NCBI GenBank assembly: GCA_009746045.1
Contig: RPFO01000034.1
Coordinates: 1,658,146-1,722,145 of the forward strand
Direction of reading: 5' to 3'
Length of the DNA stretch: 64,000 nucleotides
Source: Mesostigma viride
Taxonomy: Eukaryota; Streptophyta; Mesostigmatophyceae; Mesostigmatales; Mesostigmataceae
Shown here piece by piece: positions 22,601-33,271 of the stretch. Under the pieces are notes generated by a model. It was given only the letters and a program-made list of their open reading frames with translations. It ran no database searches and was not told the origin of the DNA. Within the stretch, counting starts at the first letter, position 1. The number at the start of each line of letters is the position of its first letter. Position numbers and translations under genes: made by a program.

Positions 22601-25600
22601 ATTGGGAAAATGTTGAACAAAGGCGGGAGCATTTCCCCCCTACGGGCCAATCATGGCATGCATCGCTCGCTCTTCCCGTACCAACTCCTAGAAAGAGTCT
22701 CCCTATATAGCAATCTAACTATAGCACATAATATAGTAAACCCGTAGTATACAGCATCGCGTGTACAACCTTGGCTTTCCAGCCAGCGGGCCTGCCCCGC
22801 TCGTGTCCTACTTCTTTTTGAACTAGCTTTGACGCCCGCAAACCTAATACGGTCATCTGTACCACGTCAATGTAGAGCATCTGGCGGTCAAAGGGGAAGC
22901 GCCGGAACTCCATAGCGTTGTAGAACGACCCCTGCACGCGCTTGAGCCACACAACTGCGTCGCGCTGGTCGCCCAAACACACGCTGATGGACTCAAATCC
23001 GCCGCTGTCTGCGCCGGCGCATCATAAATTAGACATAGTGTGACAGACACAGAGAAGGGCGCACGCAGCGCGGAGATATGGGATCAGTGCAAGAGACAGA
23101 GGGAGGCACTTGTGCTGATGCTCCGTTGAGACAGCCATCAGACAGTCATCAGACAGCCATTAGAGACGAGCATGTGGCTGAGGGGGTTGTGGGTTAACCC
23201 TGGGTATGCCCCTAAACCCCCTCAGGTTCCGGGAGAGGCCTTTATATTCTCCCAAACCGGCGCCTCTAAATGTGTTCCAAGCCTATCTGTTGAGGGCTCT
23301 GGACCATGGGGCAGCCTTGCTGCATCAGCTATGAGTCAGCCGTGCTTTGCCCATACAGAGAGCCACTCTTTGCTGAGACGCCATCATGCCCTAGCCATTG
23401 CTTAGCCATCATCATCTTCCACCCCATGTCCGCAACTTTGCATAGATGCTGGAATTCATGGTGGTGCAGGTGCACCTCAGCTGTGCACCCCGAGTAGGTG
23501 GCAGTTTACACCCACCACCTGCAGGTTGTCGACTAGAATGTATTCAAAACCATAAGCCCCTTCTCAGGGATATGTGTTACATATCCTCCCCACAGAGGTA
23601 TGTTCTTAATTAATTAATGTGGCTGAGCGTGGGGGGAAGATTGGACATAGAACGCGGCCGGTAGCAGGTCTGGTGCGCGGGCACGCATGGGAGGCAAAGA
23701 GCAAAGTATGATTGATCAGTTATGCACCCGCTGCAGTCAGCATGCCTATTGCATCCCCAATGGCCGACAATACCATGGGAGTCTAGGTCATGCATGCACA
23801 CAAAGCCAATGAAAGCTTTGTGTGATGAAAGCGCCAGTTGCAGGCAGGCCCCGATGCACGCGTCAAGTAAGTTGGTGAATATGAAAGTAAGGCCGCGGGC
23901 ATTACTTATTCCCACCGCTGGGAAATCCTCCAGTGCATTCCAGAAACAGATGACTACCATAAAAGTATATAACAAACACTACTATCAGCACTACTATTCC
24001 TTTTGTTACTATGTACTCATGCTCACCATCGGGAAACTCCACCACGTTCAGGAAATACAGCGACGGCAGCCACACGGCGTCGCAGCAGACGTCACCGGAG
24101 CTGTTGCACCACTTGCCGCAGGAGGGGGGGGAGGATGCTGGTCCCGACCCACCGGTCCCGTTGCCAGCACCAGCATGACTGGGGGTAGTGCTATTGGGGG
24201 AAGCATTACTTGGGGGAGGGCTAGCTGGACCTGGATCAACGCGGTGTGCCTGGGCACACGCGAGGGGGTCCCGCCAGCTCAGCCGCAGGTAGAAGACAGC
24301 GCTGAATTGATAGGCGTCTGATGCGCATTGTTTGTGATGATGGGGTGGTGGTTAGAGATGACCGAGTCGTTGTTTGTGTGTTATATTCAGGAATATTATA
24401 TTTAGGTGGAGCGATGACTCGTGATATTCCGGCTATGTTTTTGTAAGGATGGGGCGATGTGACACGCTAGATGTGATGGGAAGATGATTCGTGACGGTGG
24501 AGTGGTGATTTGTCATGGTGAGGTGCTTAGTCATGATGATCAGAGGGCGATGTTGGACGGTCAATGTTGGCAGGTGATGGACCAGGGATGATTTGTTATG
24601 ATCGTGTTTACCGGGCATTTGTAGGTTTTGCGGGACAGCCGTGTGTGGCAGACGCACAGGGGAAGCCAAGGAAGCGGAAGACAATGAAGACAATGAAGAC
24701 AATGAAGACAAAGAAGACAAAGAAGACAAAGAAGACAAAGAAGACAAAGAAGACAAAGAAGACGAAGAAGACAAAGAAGACAAACAAGACAAAGAAGACA
24801 AAGAAGACAATGAAGACAAAGAAGACAAAGAAGACAAAGAAGACAAAGAAGACAAAGAAGACAAAGAAGACAAAGAAGACAAAGAAGACAAAGAAGACAA
24901 AGAAGACAAAGAAGACAAAGAAGACAAAGAGAGAGGAGACAGAGGAGGACCAGGGAGGGGCCCACGGAATGGGCACGATCCAGGGAAGTATGAGTATAGC
25001 AATGGGCTCAAGTCGAGAAGGGGAAAGAGGCCCAATCGATAATGGGAAAGAGGCCCAATCGATAAGGGGAAAGAGGCCCAGTCGACAATGGGAAAGAGGC
25101 CCAATTGATGATGGGAAAGAGGCCCAATTGATAATGGGAAAGAGTACCGATGGAAATGGGAAAGAGGCCCAATCGATAATAAGAAAGAGGCCCAATCGAT
25201 AATGGGAAAGAGGCCCAATCGATCATGGGAAAGAGGCCCAATCGATCATGGGAAAGAGGCCCAATCGATCATGGGAAAGAGGCCAATACATTCCCGGTCC
25301 ACCCCTAACACAGGAAAATCCAATTAGCCCAACTCCTGGGCTGGCCTGGGTGCGAAAGCTATGCGTGCATAATCAAAAGACTTCAAAGGCTCGAGAATGC
25401 GCTGTATGGTGGCATGCAATATCGATGCCCACAGGAACCAGATCGCTGGTGTCAGAAGAGGAACTCCTGCAACTGGGTTGCGTATCAGACGGTCAGAACT
25501 GGTAGAGCGTGCAGTACATCACGATAGAGTATTTTGAAAGAGCATGCAGTATATCACGATGGAGCGTTTTTATAGAGCGTGCAGTATATCACGCAAGCCC

Positions 25601-26095
25601 GCGTGACCCTGCGCGCTGCCCACCCGTTGGCCTACCTGTCGTTCACGTGCCACACGAGCACCGCACGCGTCACTATGTAGTGCCACAGCAGCACCAAGCA
25701 GTTGATACATCACACTACCACAGCCGGCATCACTACCGTACCCTGCTCGATTAAAATTAAATTAAATTAAATTATAACATGCCTCCGTACCCTGCTCGAT
25801 GCCCAGCAGTTTATCCACCATGGCGGACACGAAGACACGCCGGGGCAGCACACGGCCAGCATCGTCGAGTTCCTCGTACGTCGCTGCCCTGCAATTGCCC
25901 TGCGTCGGGCGCGTGAGCACGCACACCGTGGAGATGCGTCAGCTGGACCTTGCTTGAATTACAGGATCCAGGTTGCTGGGACCTTCGCGGCGCCGGACTG
26001 GCATTTACCTCAAAAGGGTCGCTTTGGCAATGTGAAATCAGGCAGCTCGAATGGACTACAGCTCCTAGCACCCAAATGATGATCAGTTTTCTCAT
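19699..26095 (-). CDS. Pentameric ligand-gated ion channel subunit 1 (pLGIC)
   Basis: Plasma- or endomembrane channel subunit gated by an unknown ligand. Six exons: 26095-26009, 25899-25791, 24317-24027, 23008-22863, 21854-21036, 20427-19699; 726 residues. Exon 1 is a signal peptide (MRKLIIIWVLGAVVHSSCL). The ligand-binding part shows VFVSAMVDKLLGIEQ, YLRLSWRDPL, CCDAVWLPSLYFLNV and RRFPFDRQMLYIDV. The cysteines of the classical Cys-loop are absent, as in prokaryotic and other non-animal members. M1 is FYVFSIIVPMVLLVLMSCGV, M2 begins DVATRVGTLLTLFLTLVAL and ends NTGLPSSTYIT, M3 is VFIIMSESFVALAGFESLF, M4 is MDWVCFFAFPALYAVVFTIV at the C-terminus. A low-complexity Ala/Gly/Ser/Pro insert of about 120 residues sits just before M1, and the M3-M4 loop is about 190 residues. 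Counting R as 0', M2 has Gly 2', Thr 6', Leu 9' and no Glu at -1'. Paralog of the gene at 38548-44137. Confidence 0.9.
22150..22700. other. pLGIC1 intron 4, no feature of note
   Basis: Part of the 21855-22862 intron. It holds short runs of GGGGGGCACCACCATAAAG repeated at about 22475-22520 and several GTTGATCATT repeats near 22360-22400. Confidence 0.5.
23183..23616 (+). mobile_element. 5'-truncated LINE 3' end (copy G) in pLGIC1 intron 3
   Basis: A 434-bp fragment ending in the shared 3' hairpin (CCTCCCCACAGAGG), TATGTTC and a TTAATTAATTA tail. It is flanked by the 11-bp duplication ATGTGGCTGAG at 23172-23182 and 23617-23627. Orientation is opposite to the host gene. Confidence 0.9.
24677..24934. 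repeat. 9-bp GACAAAGAA minisatellite
   Basis: About 28 units of GACAAAGAA with GACAATGAA variants, in pLGIC1 intron 2. The unit is a multiple of three, so all frames stay open; they are not genes. Confidence 0.9.
25010..25290. repeat. 23-bp minisatellite
   Basis: About eleven copies of GGGAAAGAGGCCCAATCGAT plus 2-4 variable bases, in pLGIC1 intron 2. The unit length drifts by one or two bases. Confidence 0.9.
25502..25600. repeat. Short tandem repeat in pLGIC1 intron 2
   Basis: Three degenerate copies of AGAGCGTGCAGTATATCACG separated by 10-15 bases. Confidence 0.7.
25751..25784 (-). mobile_element. 34-bp LINE stump at a splice donor
   Basis: On the minus strand this is the last few bases of the LINE 3' end (AGGCATGTTATAATTT and an ATTTA tail). 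It is flanked by the 15-bp duplication CCGTACCCTGCTCGA (25736-25750 and 25785-25799), which contains the end of pLGIC1 exon 2 and its GTACGG donor. The paralog lacks the insert at the same position (43811-43830), giving an empty-site comparison. Confidence 0.9.
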
Positions 26096-27140
26096 CCTTG
26101 GACATACGCGCTACACGGGTCGGCCGGTGACCGTGCACGCTATAAATGATGGTGAACGTTGAAGTGGGAATCAACAGAAATGTAAGCGGTGCCTAGCAAT
26201 CCACCGAGGCCCGGAATTCCGTGACAAAGCCCCAAATGGCCTGGCAAACATGGGTTTTCGGGAATGGCTTGCCGCAACATAAGCCATCCAATCTGACGCC
26301 TGCACCGACGGCGGTCACCGTGCCCCTAAATATTTCGCAAACCGAGTGCACAATTTCTGTCACAACGCTTTTAAGTCGTACTGTGTGGAAAAGAAGATTC
26401 CGCTTACCAAAACTAATTTATCTGCCTGCCCGTGGCTACGGATGGCCATTAGCCTGCGGCAAAAAGGTGATTTGGCCAGCGTGAACACCGCTCCACTCGC
26501 CGGTCTTCCACTGAGACAGTGTAGCACTGAGAATTGAGAACACTACTTCCACCCGGCCCAAGAAAAAAAAGCGGGCAGGGATTACCTACTGGCTATATTT
26601 GGAATAAACGTACACCTATTTACCTGGAAAAAAAAAAAAAAAGCGGGCAGCACTACAGTACCTTCACCCGACGCCACGCGTCTGAGGCCGATCTTGCACG
26701 AGTACGGAGTATCTGCTAATAATAAGTAGCTGCTAATTTCAGGATACATACATGATTGGTCCCCGTTTTAGTAACTTCTAAGAGAAAAAATTCTAGGGTG
26801 ACACAAGGGTGACACTGTGACAGCTGCTGACTGCGGCGTGAGACACAACAACAACAACCACAACTGTGAACTGTGACAGCACTGTGACACTTTCAGAAAA
26901 GATCGATGAGGCCACAGTAATAATAATTGCCCACTTTTTCGTACTTCAGAAGTCCGTGGACTGGGGAGACACTGCCAACGCAAACACGACGTCAGCGACA
27001 GGCTGGAAATCCATGGTGATTACTTACAGGCGTAAAATGGTTGATGCCTCTGGATAAGACGGGCATTGACTCGCTAGCACCGGTCATTACTTCTTTCTAG
27101 ACCTTTGTGTGTGTGCTTTCTGATCGCCCACGAAGCCCAA
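26096..27140. other. Intergenic, divergent from pLGIC1
   Basis: No gene recognised. It contains two A-runs each followed by AAGCGGGCAG (26565 and 26635) and ACAACAACAACAACC near 26847. It presumably holds the promoters of pLGIC1 (minus) and the small gene at 27141 (plus). Confidence 0.45.
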
Positions 27141-30100
27141 ATGCCAGCCAACGAGGATGTGTAAGTGCTAGCCCACCCGACTACGCGTGCTTTATTGTGG
27201 ATAATTATTTGGCGCAATTACCTTAGCAGATGTAGCGACGGACGCAACCTCTACAGCATGCACACGCGTGGCTTTTTACCAGTCAATTACATGAGTATAT
27301 ATTTATGCAGGCGAGTCATGCATGATAATTTGTATTGATTTGCGGGATAACAATCTGCAGACGCCGTCTTGCTTCAATGTCCATAATTTTCTACTGCGCC
27401 AGATTCCTTACTACGGGACCTTGTGACGTGACCAGTGGAGAAAAAGAGCCAAGCATTTCCTGCCTGAAGTAGTCCGCGAAATGTTTTGCTATTTTCAGTC
27501 CTATCTGTGCGATTGCCTTGCATTTAAGTCACACAAGTAAAAAAGCAACACGCAGTGCAGCCTTCACCAGAGAGGAATCGGTTTGAATTCATGGAGTTCT
27601 ACTAGGCCAGCCCAGGGAGTGGACGGACCAGCAACGGTCAGGAAGAGACTACAAAATTCTTGTGTGCAAGAATACCTGCTTTTTGCAGTAGGATATTTTG
27701 CTTAGGGGCCACCAGCGTGCCTTGTACGGAGTCAGTCATCCTATCCCTTTCCGATGCTGCCGCCCCAGCTATCTGTGGGTATACCCAAGTCATGGTCATG
27801 CGGCGCAGGGAGCTGCCACTTGGCATCCCAGGGTAGACCTCCCTTGCCTCTCCCTGGCTCGTGTGGACGCACCCAGGAAATAAACAACCCAACAACATGA
27901 AATTAGATGATCGCCCCCCCGCGAACGCGAGGGTTCTAGAAATGAGGTGGCATTACTGCGCCTGGCTGCTGTGGCTTCTGTACCACGGTCTCTCCTCCAT
28001 GGAACCCATGCCCACGGTGTGTCATCCATGATGTTGGTTGCGCGTTGCTCGGTGGGGTGCTGATGGTGACGTGTGCTGGTCGTGCCCTGATGACATGTGC
28101 AGGTACAAGGTGATTGGCCAGGAGACGGAGCGCCCACCGCAGCAGCAGGCGGCATCCACCGGGGTTGAGCTCAAGTACCTGGTGCCCCTGATCTATGCGC
28201 CGATGCTGCCGCTGAGTAAGTAAACCTGAATCTGGCGCCTCACACGCCAGACGTGCGGGCGCAAATCTGAGTTAGTAATGCTGGCGTCTCGCACGGGCAT
28301 GGGGTTTCCTGGTTTGGTTTGCCAGCGTAGCATGTCACTATGAGGACACCTACGTGCCGATGCTGCCGCCGAGTATAGAGTGTGCTTTGCTGGCATCCCA
28401 CACGGTTTAGCCAGCGGTAGTGCAGTAGTACTATACTGGCATCTCACACGGTTTAGCCAGCGTAGCGCCGTATGCTGGCATCCCACGCGGGTCTTTTGTT
28501 CTCACACCTCGCTCGCACTTGCATGTTTTCGAGCCAGCCTTACGCACGGTCCCCATGAATCTCTCTAAGACCCTACGTGGACGTTTAAGACTTGGCAGGT
28601 CGTAGGTGCCTGGAGGCTGAGTACCCTCTGCCCTCAGCATGCCCCTGGTTTGCCAGGTTTGTTGGTGCTCTGATGCACCGTCCTTTTCGATGAAAACACA
28701 CAAGAACGTCTGTTTTCTATTCGGTAGGTACTTGACATGCCTTGGAAGGAACTGGGTAGGCCGAGAAGCATCTTGCCGGCACATGGCGGCCTAGCACTGT
28801 TTCATGCACCCTTATGCTTTCGCGTGCACCACCCTTGTATTGCGCTCACCCTCACAATGCGGCCACCCCATGCACTGCCTGCACCCTCACACTGCGTGCA
28901 TGTACCGTGTTCACCCTTGCACTGCCGCCCGCCCCCAGTCCGCATCTCGCTGAGGAGCCGGCCCAAGCTAAGGGACCGTATGTTCGGCGGCGCGGTCGCT
29001 GCCGCGCTCATCCATGGCGGCTACATCATGTGCGTGTGGGCTAGCGTGTTGTGTTGTGGAGTGTCTACTTGGCACTTTTGGAGATTGACCACACCATTGT
29101 GTGTGAGCTATTGTGTGTTGTGGAATAGTAGGCAGTTTCGGAGATCAGGCGCAACATGGGTGTGTTAGCTGCTGGGTTTATGTTCCGTTCGTGTCATGTT
29201 GGTGGTATCGGAGACGTGCTACATGACGTGCGTGTGGTCTAGTGTGTGCATTTGTAGAGCGAGTGGGTCGATGGTGTAGGTGATCGGCTACATCATGTGC
29301 GTGTGGGTAGATGGTGTAGGCGATGGGGCGTTGTACTTGGCGTGTCCTGTGTGTGGCAGCACGTGTAACACCGCCCGGGTATTGTGTACGTACGCGCACA
29401 CGTACGCGTGCATTATGTACAGTACAAGCGCGGTGTACTTGTGACAGTACAACCAGTACGTATGGCCGTACGTGTCCTCGGTGTGCTAGTGTGCAGCGCA
29501 CGTGTTATAGTAACGTGTGTGCTCTTAGGGCTGCGAGGATGGCATCTCACGGATTTTATGTGGGAGGAATAAGTGTGCACTGCGGCCCTGCACGCACACC
29601 AGGCATGCTGTTAGAGGCCGTGCCGGCTGGCAGGGGTTGCTGGGCCAAAGTCAAAAAGGATGTTGCGCACCATCCATGTTGTGAATAAATTCTAACAGCA
29701 GCTCGCTAGCTCGAGAATTCCGGAAGCTGTAGCAATCGCGTCTCCTAAATTCCTGGGTAGTTTGCGCTCAATAATGCAAGCTACGGCCGTTTGCGGGCCA
29801 GGCCATGCAAGGCGAGACGCGCGGGGTCGCTAGATGCTACAGGTTGTCATGTCACGTGCGTGTCAGCACGGGGCGGAAATGGCCCTCCGAAGGTTTGGCA
29901 TCAGGGTGGCGGATGGTAGTGCGCGGCCGTCCGCCCGAGCTGTTGCAACGTGTGCCCATTGCAAAGCTACCTATGAACCTATCACAGCAAAGCTACCTGT
30001 CGCACTAGGGGATGGTCAGGAATCGGCCTTCAGTTGTTGGTAAAGGTGTGTGCATGTGTCGGACGCCTCCCAACTACTTTTTATTTGATTTTTTTTCCCC

Positions 30101-30538
30101 CTTCCAAATTGTGTTCCCTGCTTACCACATGCTGCTACGGCTTCGCATGGCAACCTGTGCTCCTGTTCCTAGCTTATTGGGGAGGTTTGGTCGATATCTG
30201 GGATGATTAATCGACGTCATGGATGGCTAATCGAAGTATGGGAATTCTAATGTTTATTCAAATCCGTCGCCTGTTCCTATCGTCCGACGGAACGCTGGAG
30301 CGGCTACGGCAGCTATCCCACGGGACAAGTACCATTTGAACATTAATTTTGGCATGCATGTGAGATGAGCTAGTCTATCCAGTTCAGGTATGACGCGCTC
30401 GACCTGCAACCCCACTTTCGCTGACTCCAAGCTGTGGCGTGTGCGCTCCCACGTGTGCCGTGCCCCTTTCCCCTCGTCCCTGTGTGCAGGAGCTCGCTGT
30501 ACAACAAGGAGAGCGGATCGCGCAATCCCTGGCAATAG
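27141..30538 (+). CDS. Small conserved-looking membrane protein, 90 aa, function unknown
   Basis: Four exons (27141-27160, 28103-28215, 28939-29029, 30490-30538) join in phase to a 90-residue protein that starts MPANEDVYKVIGQETERPP and ends SLYNKESGSRNPWQ then TAG. The middle has a hydrophobic segment KYLVPLIYAPMLPLI, a basic linker SLRSRPKLRDR and a second weak hydrophobic segment FGGAVAAALIHGGYIM: a possible two-pass hairpin with a positive loop. I do not recognise the family. The model rests on four clean GT-AG junctions, phase agreement and ordinary codon use; the intron sizes (0.7-1.5 kb) match neighbouring genes. The first exon is only 20 coding bases, so the start is the least certain part. 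Confidence 0.65.
28236..28500 (+). repeat. Tandem repeats and exon-2 edge copy in small-gene intron 2
   Basis: Copies of GGCATCCCACACGGTTTAGCC and relatives recur at about 28283, 28390, 28438 and 28473. At 28350-28375 the sequence TACGTGCCGATGCTGCCG repeats the end of exon 2 (28195-28220, TATGCGCCGATGCTGCCG) including the GAGTA junction. Confidence 0.75.
29200..29330 (+). repeat. Two copies of exon-3 3' edge with donor
   Basis: GGCTACATCAT|GTGCGTGTGGG at the end of exon 3 (29019-29040) recurs as TGCTACATGAC|GTGCGTGTGG at about 29218 and GGCTACATCAT|GTGCGTGTGGG at about 29286. The second copy is exact and keeps the donor. Confidence 0.85.
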
Positions 30539-32390
30539 CGCAAAGGCTTTAGGGTGGCTTTCACCGTGGCTAAGGCACCCCTAGACATGCCCCAGACGGC
30601 CCCAGCGCACCTTGTCCGGAGCCGCCCACCCCATACCCTAGAGCCCATACCCCAGAGCCCAGAGCCCAGGGCTGAGGAAGTGCTGAACACCGTCGACTGG
30701 TTACTTCGGTGTGCGGCTCATCGGGAGTTTAGGGGATCGTGGTGATCGTGCGCGGGTGGGTGCGTGGGCATGCAAGGCGCGGTTGCCTTTCCTGTTTTGG
30801 AGAGACCGTACGGCGCGTATCGCGCCTGATTCGACTCGATGATTCCGCAATGGAGTGTGTGGGGTGGTCCATCAGAGCCAAGGAGTGTGGGGGGTGGTCC
30901 ATCAGAGCCAAAGCAAGCAGGGCAAAGGTGCCGATGGCAAGGAAAGGCATTGTCGGTGCCAAGGCCCGGAAAGGCATCGTTGGTGCCAATGCAAAGGACA
31001 AGGCATGGTGGATCCTTTGATGGACTCCCAACACCTGGGGGGGGACGGCCGCTTGCCCTGTGAAGCTGCAGGCTGTCGCGGGGGCGGGGCTCGCCACAGC
31101 ACAGCAGGCGCAGTAGCCCAGGCCTTCTGGGAGCAGCGCAAGCGCTGTGCGTGAGCATGCCTAGCTGCCACGGTTGTGGGTGCTGTCATGGGGCAGGGAG
31201 CTGGTTGATGTGTGGGCCCTTTTGGCAGGCCAACCGTATACACAGGCCGAAGGTACAGACAGGCCAAAGTACAGACAGGCCAAACTTATACACAGGCCGA
31301 AGGTACAGACAGGCCAAAGGTACACACAGTCTTTCCACCCGATGCATGGAGATGCTGACGCCGCCAGCCGTCGTGAACGTGTGGGCACGCGACTGGCTTG
31401 CAGCTTGCCTCCTTCGCCACCTGCATTGGAAAAGGCAAGGTGGGTGCACCACAATGGCTGAGCCATGATGGCTGCAGGCATCGTCGCACATGCGCGCATC
31501 GGCATGGCCTGCGCCACCCTACGATGAGAACGCCATGCCACAAGCACGCCCTGCAAAGGGTTCGTCCCTCCCACCGGAACGCCATTGACTGGTTGGATAC
31601 ATTCGTGGGCCACGTCGCCAAGCCGGTATTTCCGCCCGTTTTACCAGCAGCGTTGGGACGTCTGTCCCTTGATCCCGCTTTGTCCCCTCCAGGCCTCCAC
31701 CAAAGGGAGCCAGTCAAGGCATCTGGTGTGCACGATTCCTCGACGGTTTGCCGAGAACCTGCTGTCACATGCAAATGGCATGCAGGCAACTGTGGCTGTG
31801 AATGAAATAGGTAATAGGTCTTCCAGTAGCTATGTGCAACATGAAGTGCCCTAGTTGGGAACATGTAGGCGTTGGTTAGGCTGCATGCTGCAGCGCGAGG
31901 CATGTACACAATTGAGCAAACGTTTACTTGAGGGAGTTAAGGCGAATGCGGCGCTTTTGTGTTGCTGTCGAATAGCAAGAGAGGTTGGTGACCTTCTCGA
32001 CCGCAGCAACTGCATCCCTTGCTGCGCGTGTACTGATGAAGCTACAAGATTATCCGATCATAACCGGGGGAACGGAGTGGATGGAATTTTCTGGTGTAAA
32101 GCATTCAGCTTTGGTGGCATATAGAATTCCTACATGGATTTGAAAGTGCTCTGTGATGATCCGAACCCATAATCATAACTTGCTTGGACATAAATCCCAC
32201 CTCAGTCTAGTCGAGGTACTACCCCCCACTGTACACCAATTAATTATCAAGGAGACAACCATATCATCATATAATTAATTAATTAGTAAAGAACATGCTT
32301 CATTATTATTCTGCTTCTTCTCAATTCCTTGTTATAAGTATTTTATTACTTTGTTATTTTATTTCAACTTTTTTCTTAATTTTTTTCTCT
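30539..32390. other. Intergenic, low-level tandem repeats
   Basis: No gene recognised. GGTGGTCCATCAGAGCCAA occurs twice at 30863-30911. A tandem repeat of AGGCCGAAGGTACAGAC and AGGCCAAAGTACAGAC lies at 31232-31325. An AT-rich stretch with ATCAAGGAGACAACC (32246-32260), a word shared with repeats at 46060 and 47400, precedes the LINE cluster. Confidence 0.5.
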
Positions 32391-32402
32391 CCTTCGCCAC
32401 TT

Positions 32403-32950
32403 TTATAAATTAAATGAAATTATAACATGCCTCCGTTTGGAGATCATGTAGCACATATTCCTTGATGGGTGGTGGAGTAAGTAAGTAAGTAAGTACTTGC
32501 GTGTCATGCGCAAAGGCATGCCACGGAGTACTATGCTAATCTCATTAGAAAAATAATTACACAAAAGGTTAGACAAATATCGTCTGCATCATCGTGGTGG
32601 AGTGGAGAGAGCCGCGTAATCGGACTATCCTAACGCTAATCGATCTAGTCTAGAAAAATCCTAACTACCCTACTCATCAAATCAAACGCCTCCTCCGCTT
32701 GGGGGGAGGTGGCTTGCCCACAGGGGCTGGCGTGTGAGCCTTGACAATCAAAAGAGAGTGGATGCGGTATTGAAACTGGGCTGGGACCAGTAGGTCATCC
32801 AGCAACATCTGGACGTAGTTCGTGACATGTTTCCCAACCCTTTTGGGAATGCCCTTGGGGCCAGGCCAGGTCAGAATGTGCCACCCTGGCTGGCCAAGCC
32901 GCTGGGGGCCTGCCAGACCAAGGGCGGTGTCGACTTGGCTGGTGCGAGCA
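32403..32950 (-). mobile_element. 5'-truncated LINE with ORF2 C-terminus (minus)
   Basis: Flanked by the 12-bp duplication CCTTCGCCACTT (32391-32402 and 32951-32962). Read on the minus strand it encodes a decayed ORF2 end (LARTSQVDTALG, PGWHILTWPGPKG, AHTPAPVGKPPPPKR), then 3' UTR, hairpin and an ATTTAATTT tail. The same protein segment is seen at 46496-47032. Confidence 0.88.
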
Positions 32951-33271
32951 CCTTCGCCACTTCTCTATTTATTATTCTCACAGTTATGTTTGTTTGCCCA
33001 GCCCAGTTTGAGCACCGCATCCACTCTCTCTCCCGTCTTTGGACTGCCATGCAGGACAAGACGCGGTGGAAGAAAATTGTCAAGGCGCACACGCCCGACC
33101 CTGTGGGCAAGCCACCTCCCCCCAAGCGGAGGAGGCGTTTTGATGAGTAGTGCAGTTAGGATTTTCTAGATAGAGTTAGGATAGTTCGATCACGCGGCTT
33201 CCTCCACCCCATCCATCATGAAATATGTGCTACATGACCTCCCCACGGAAGCATGTTATAATTTAATTTAA

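Noticed and set aside
24433-25218. Minus-strand 261-codon frame with Leu/Ser repeats
   Set aside because: Formed by the GACAAAGAA and GGGAAAGAGGCCC minisatellites in an intron.
32403-33271. Twin-primed LINE with an inverted 5' segment
   Set aside because: The 32823-32950 part is colinear with the rest when read on the minus strand and compared with copy C. The two halves are separate insertions with different target duplications (CCTTCGCCACTT and TTATGTTTGTT).
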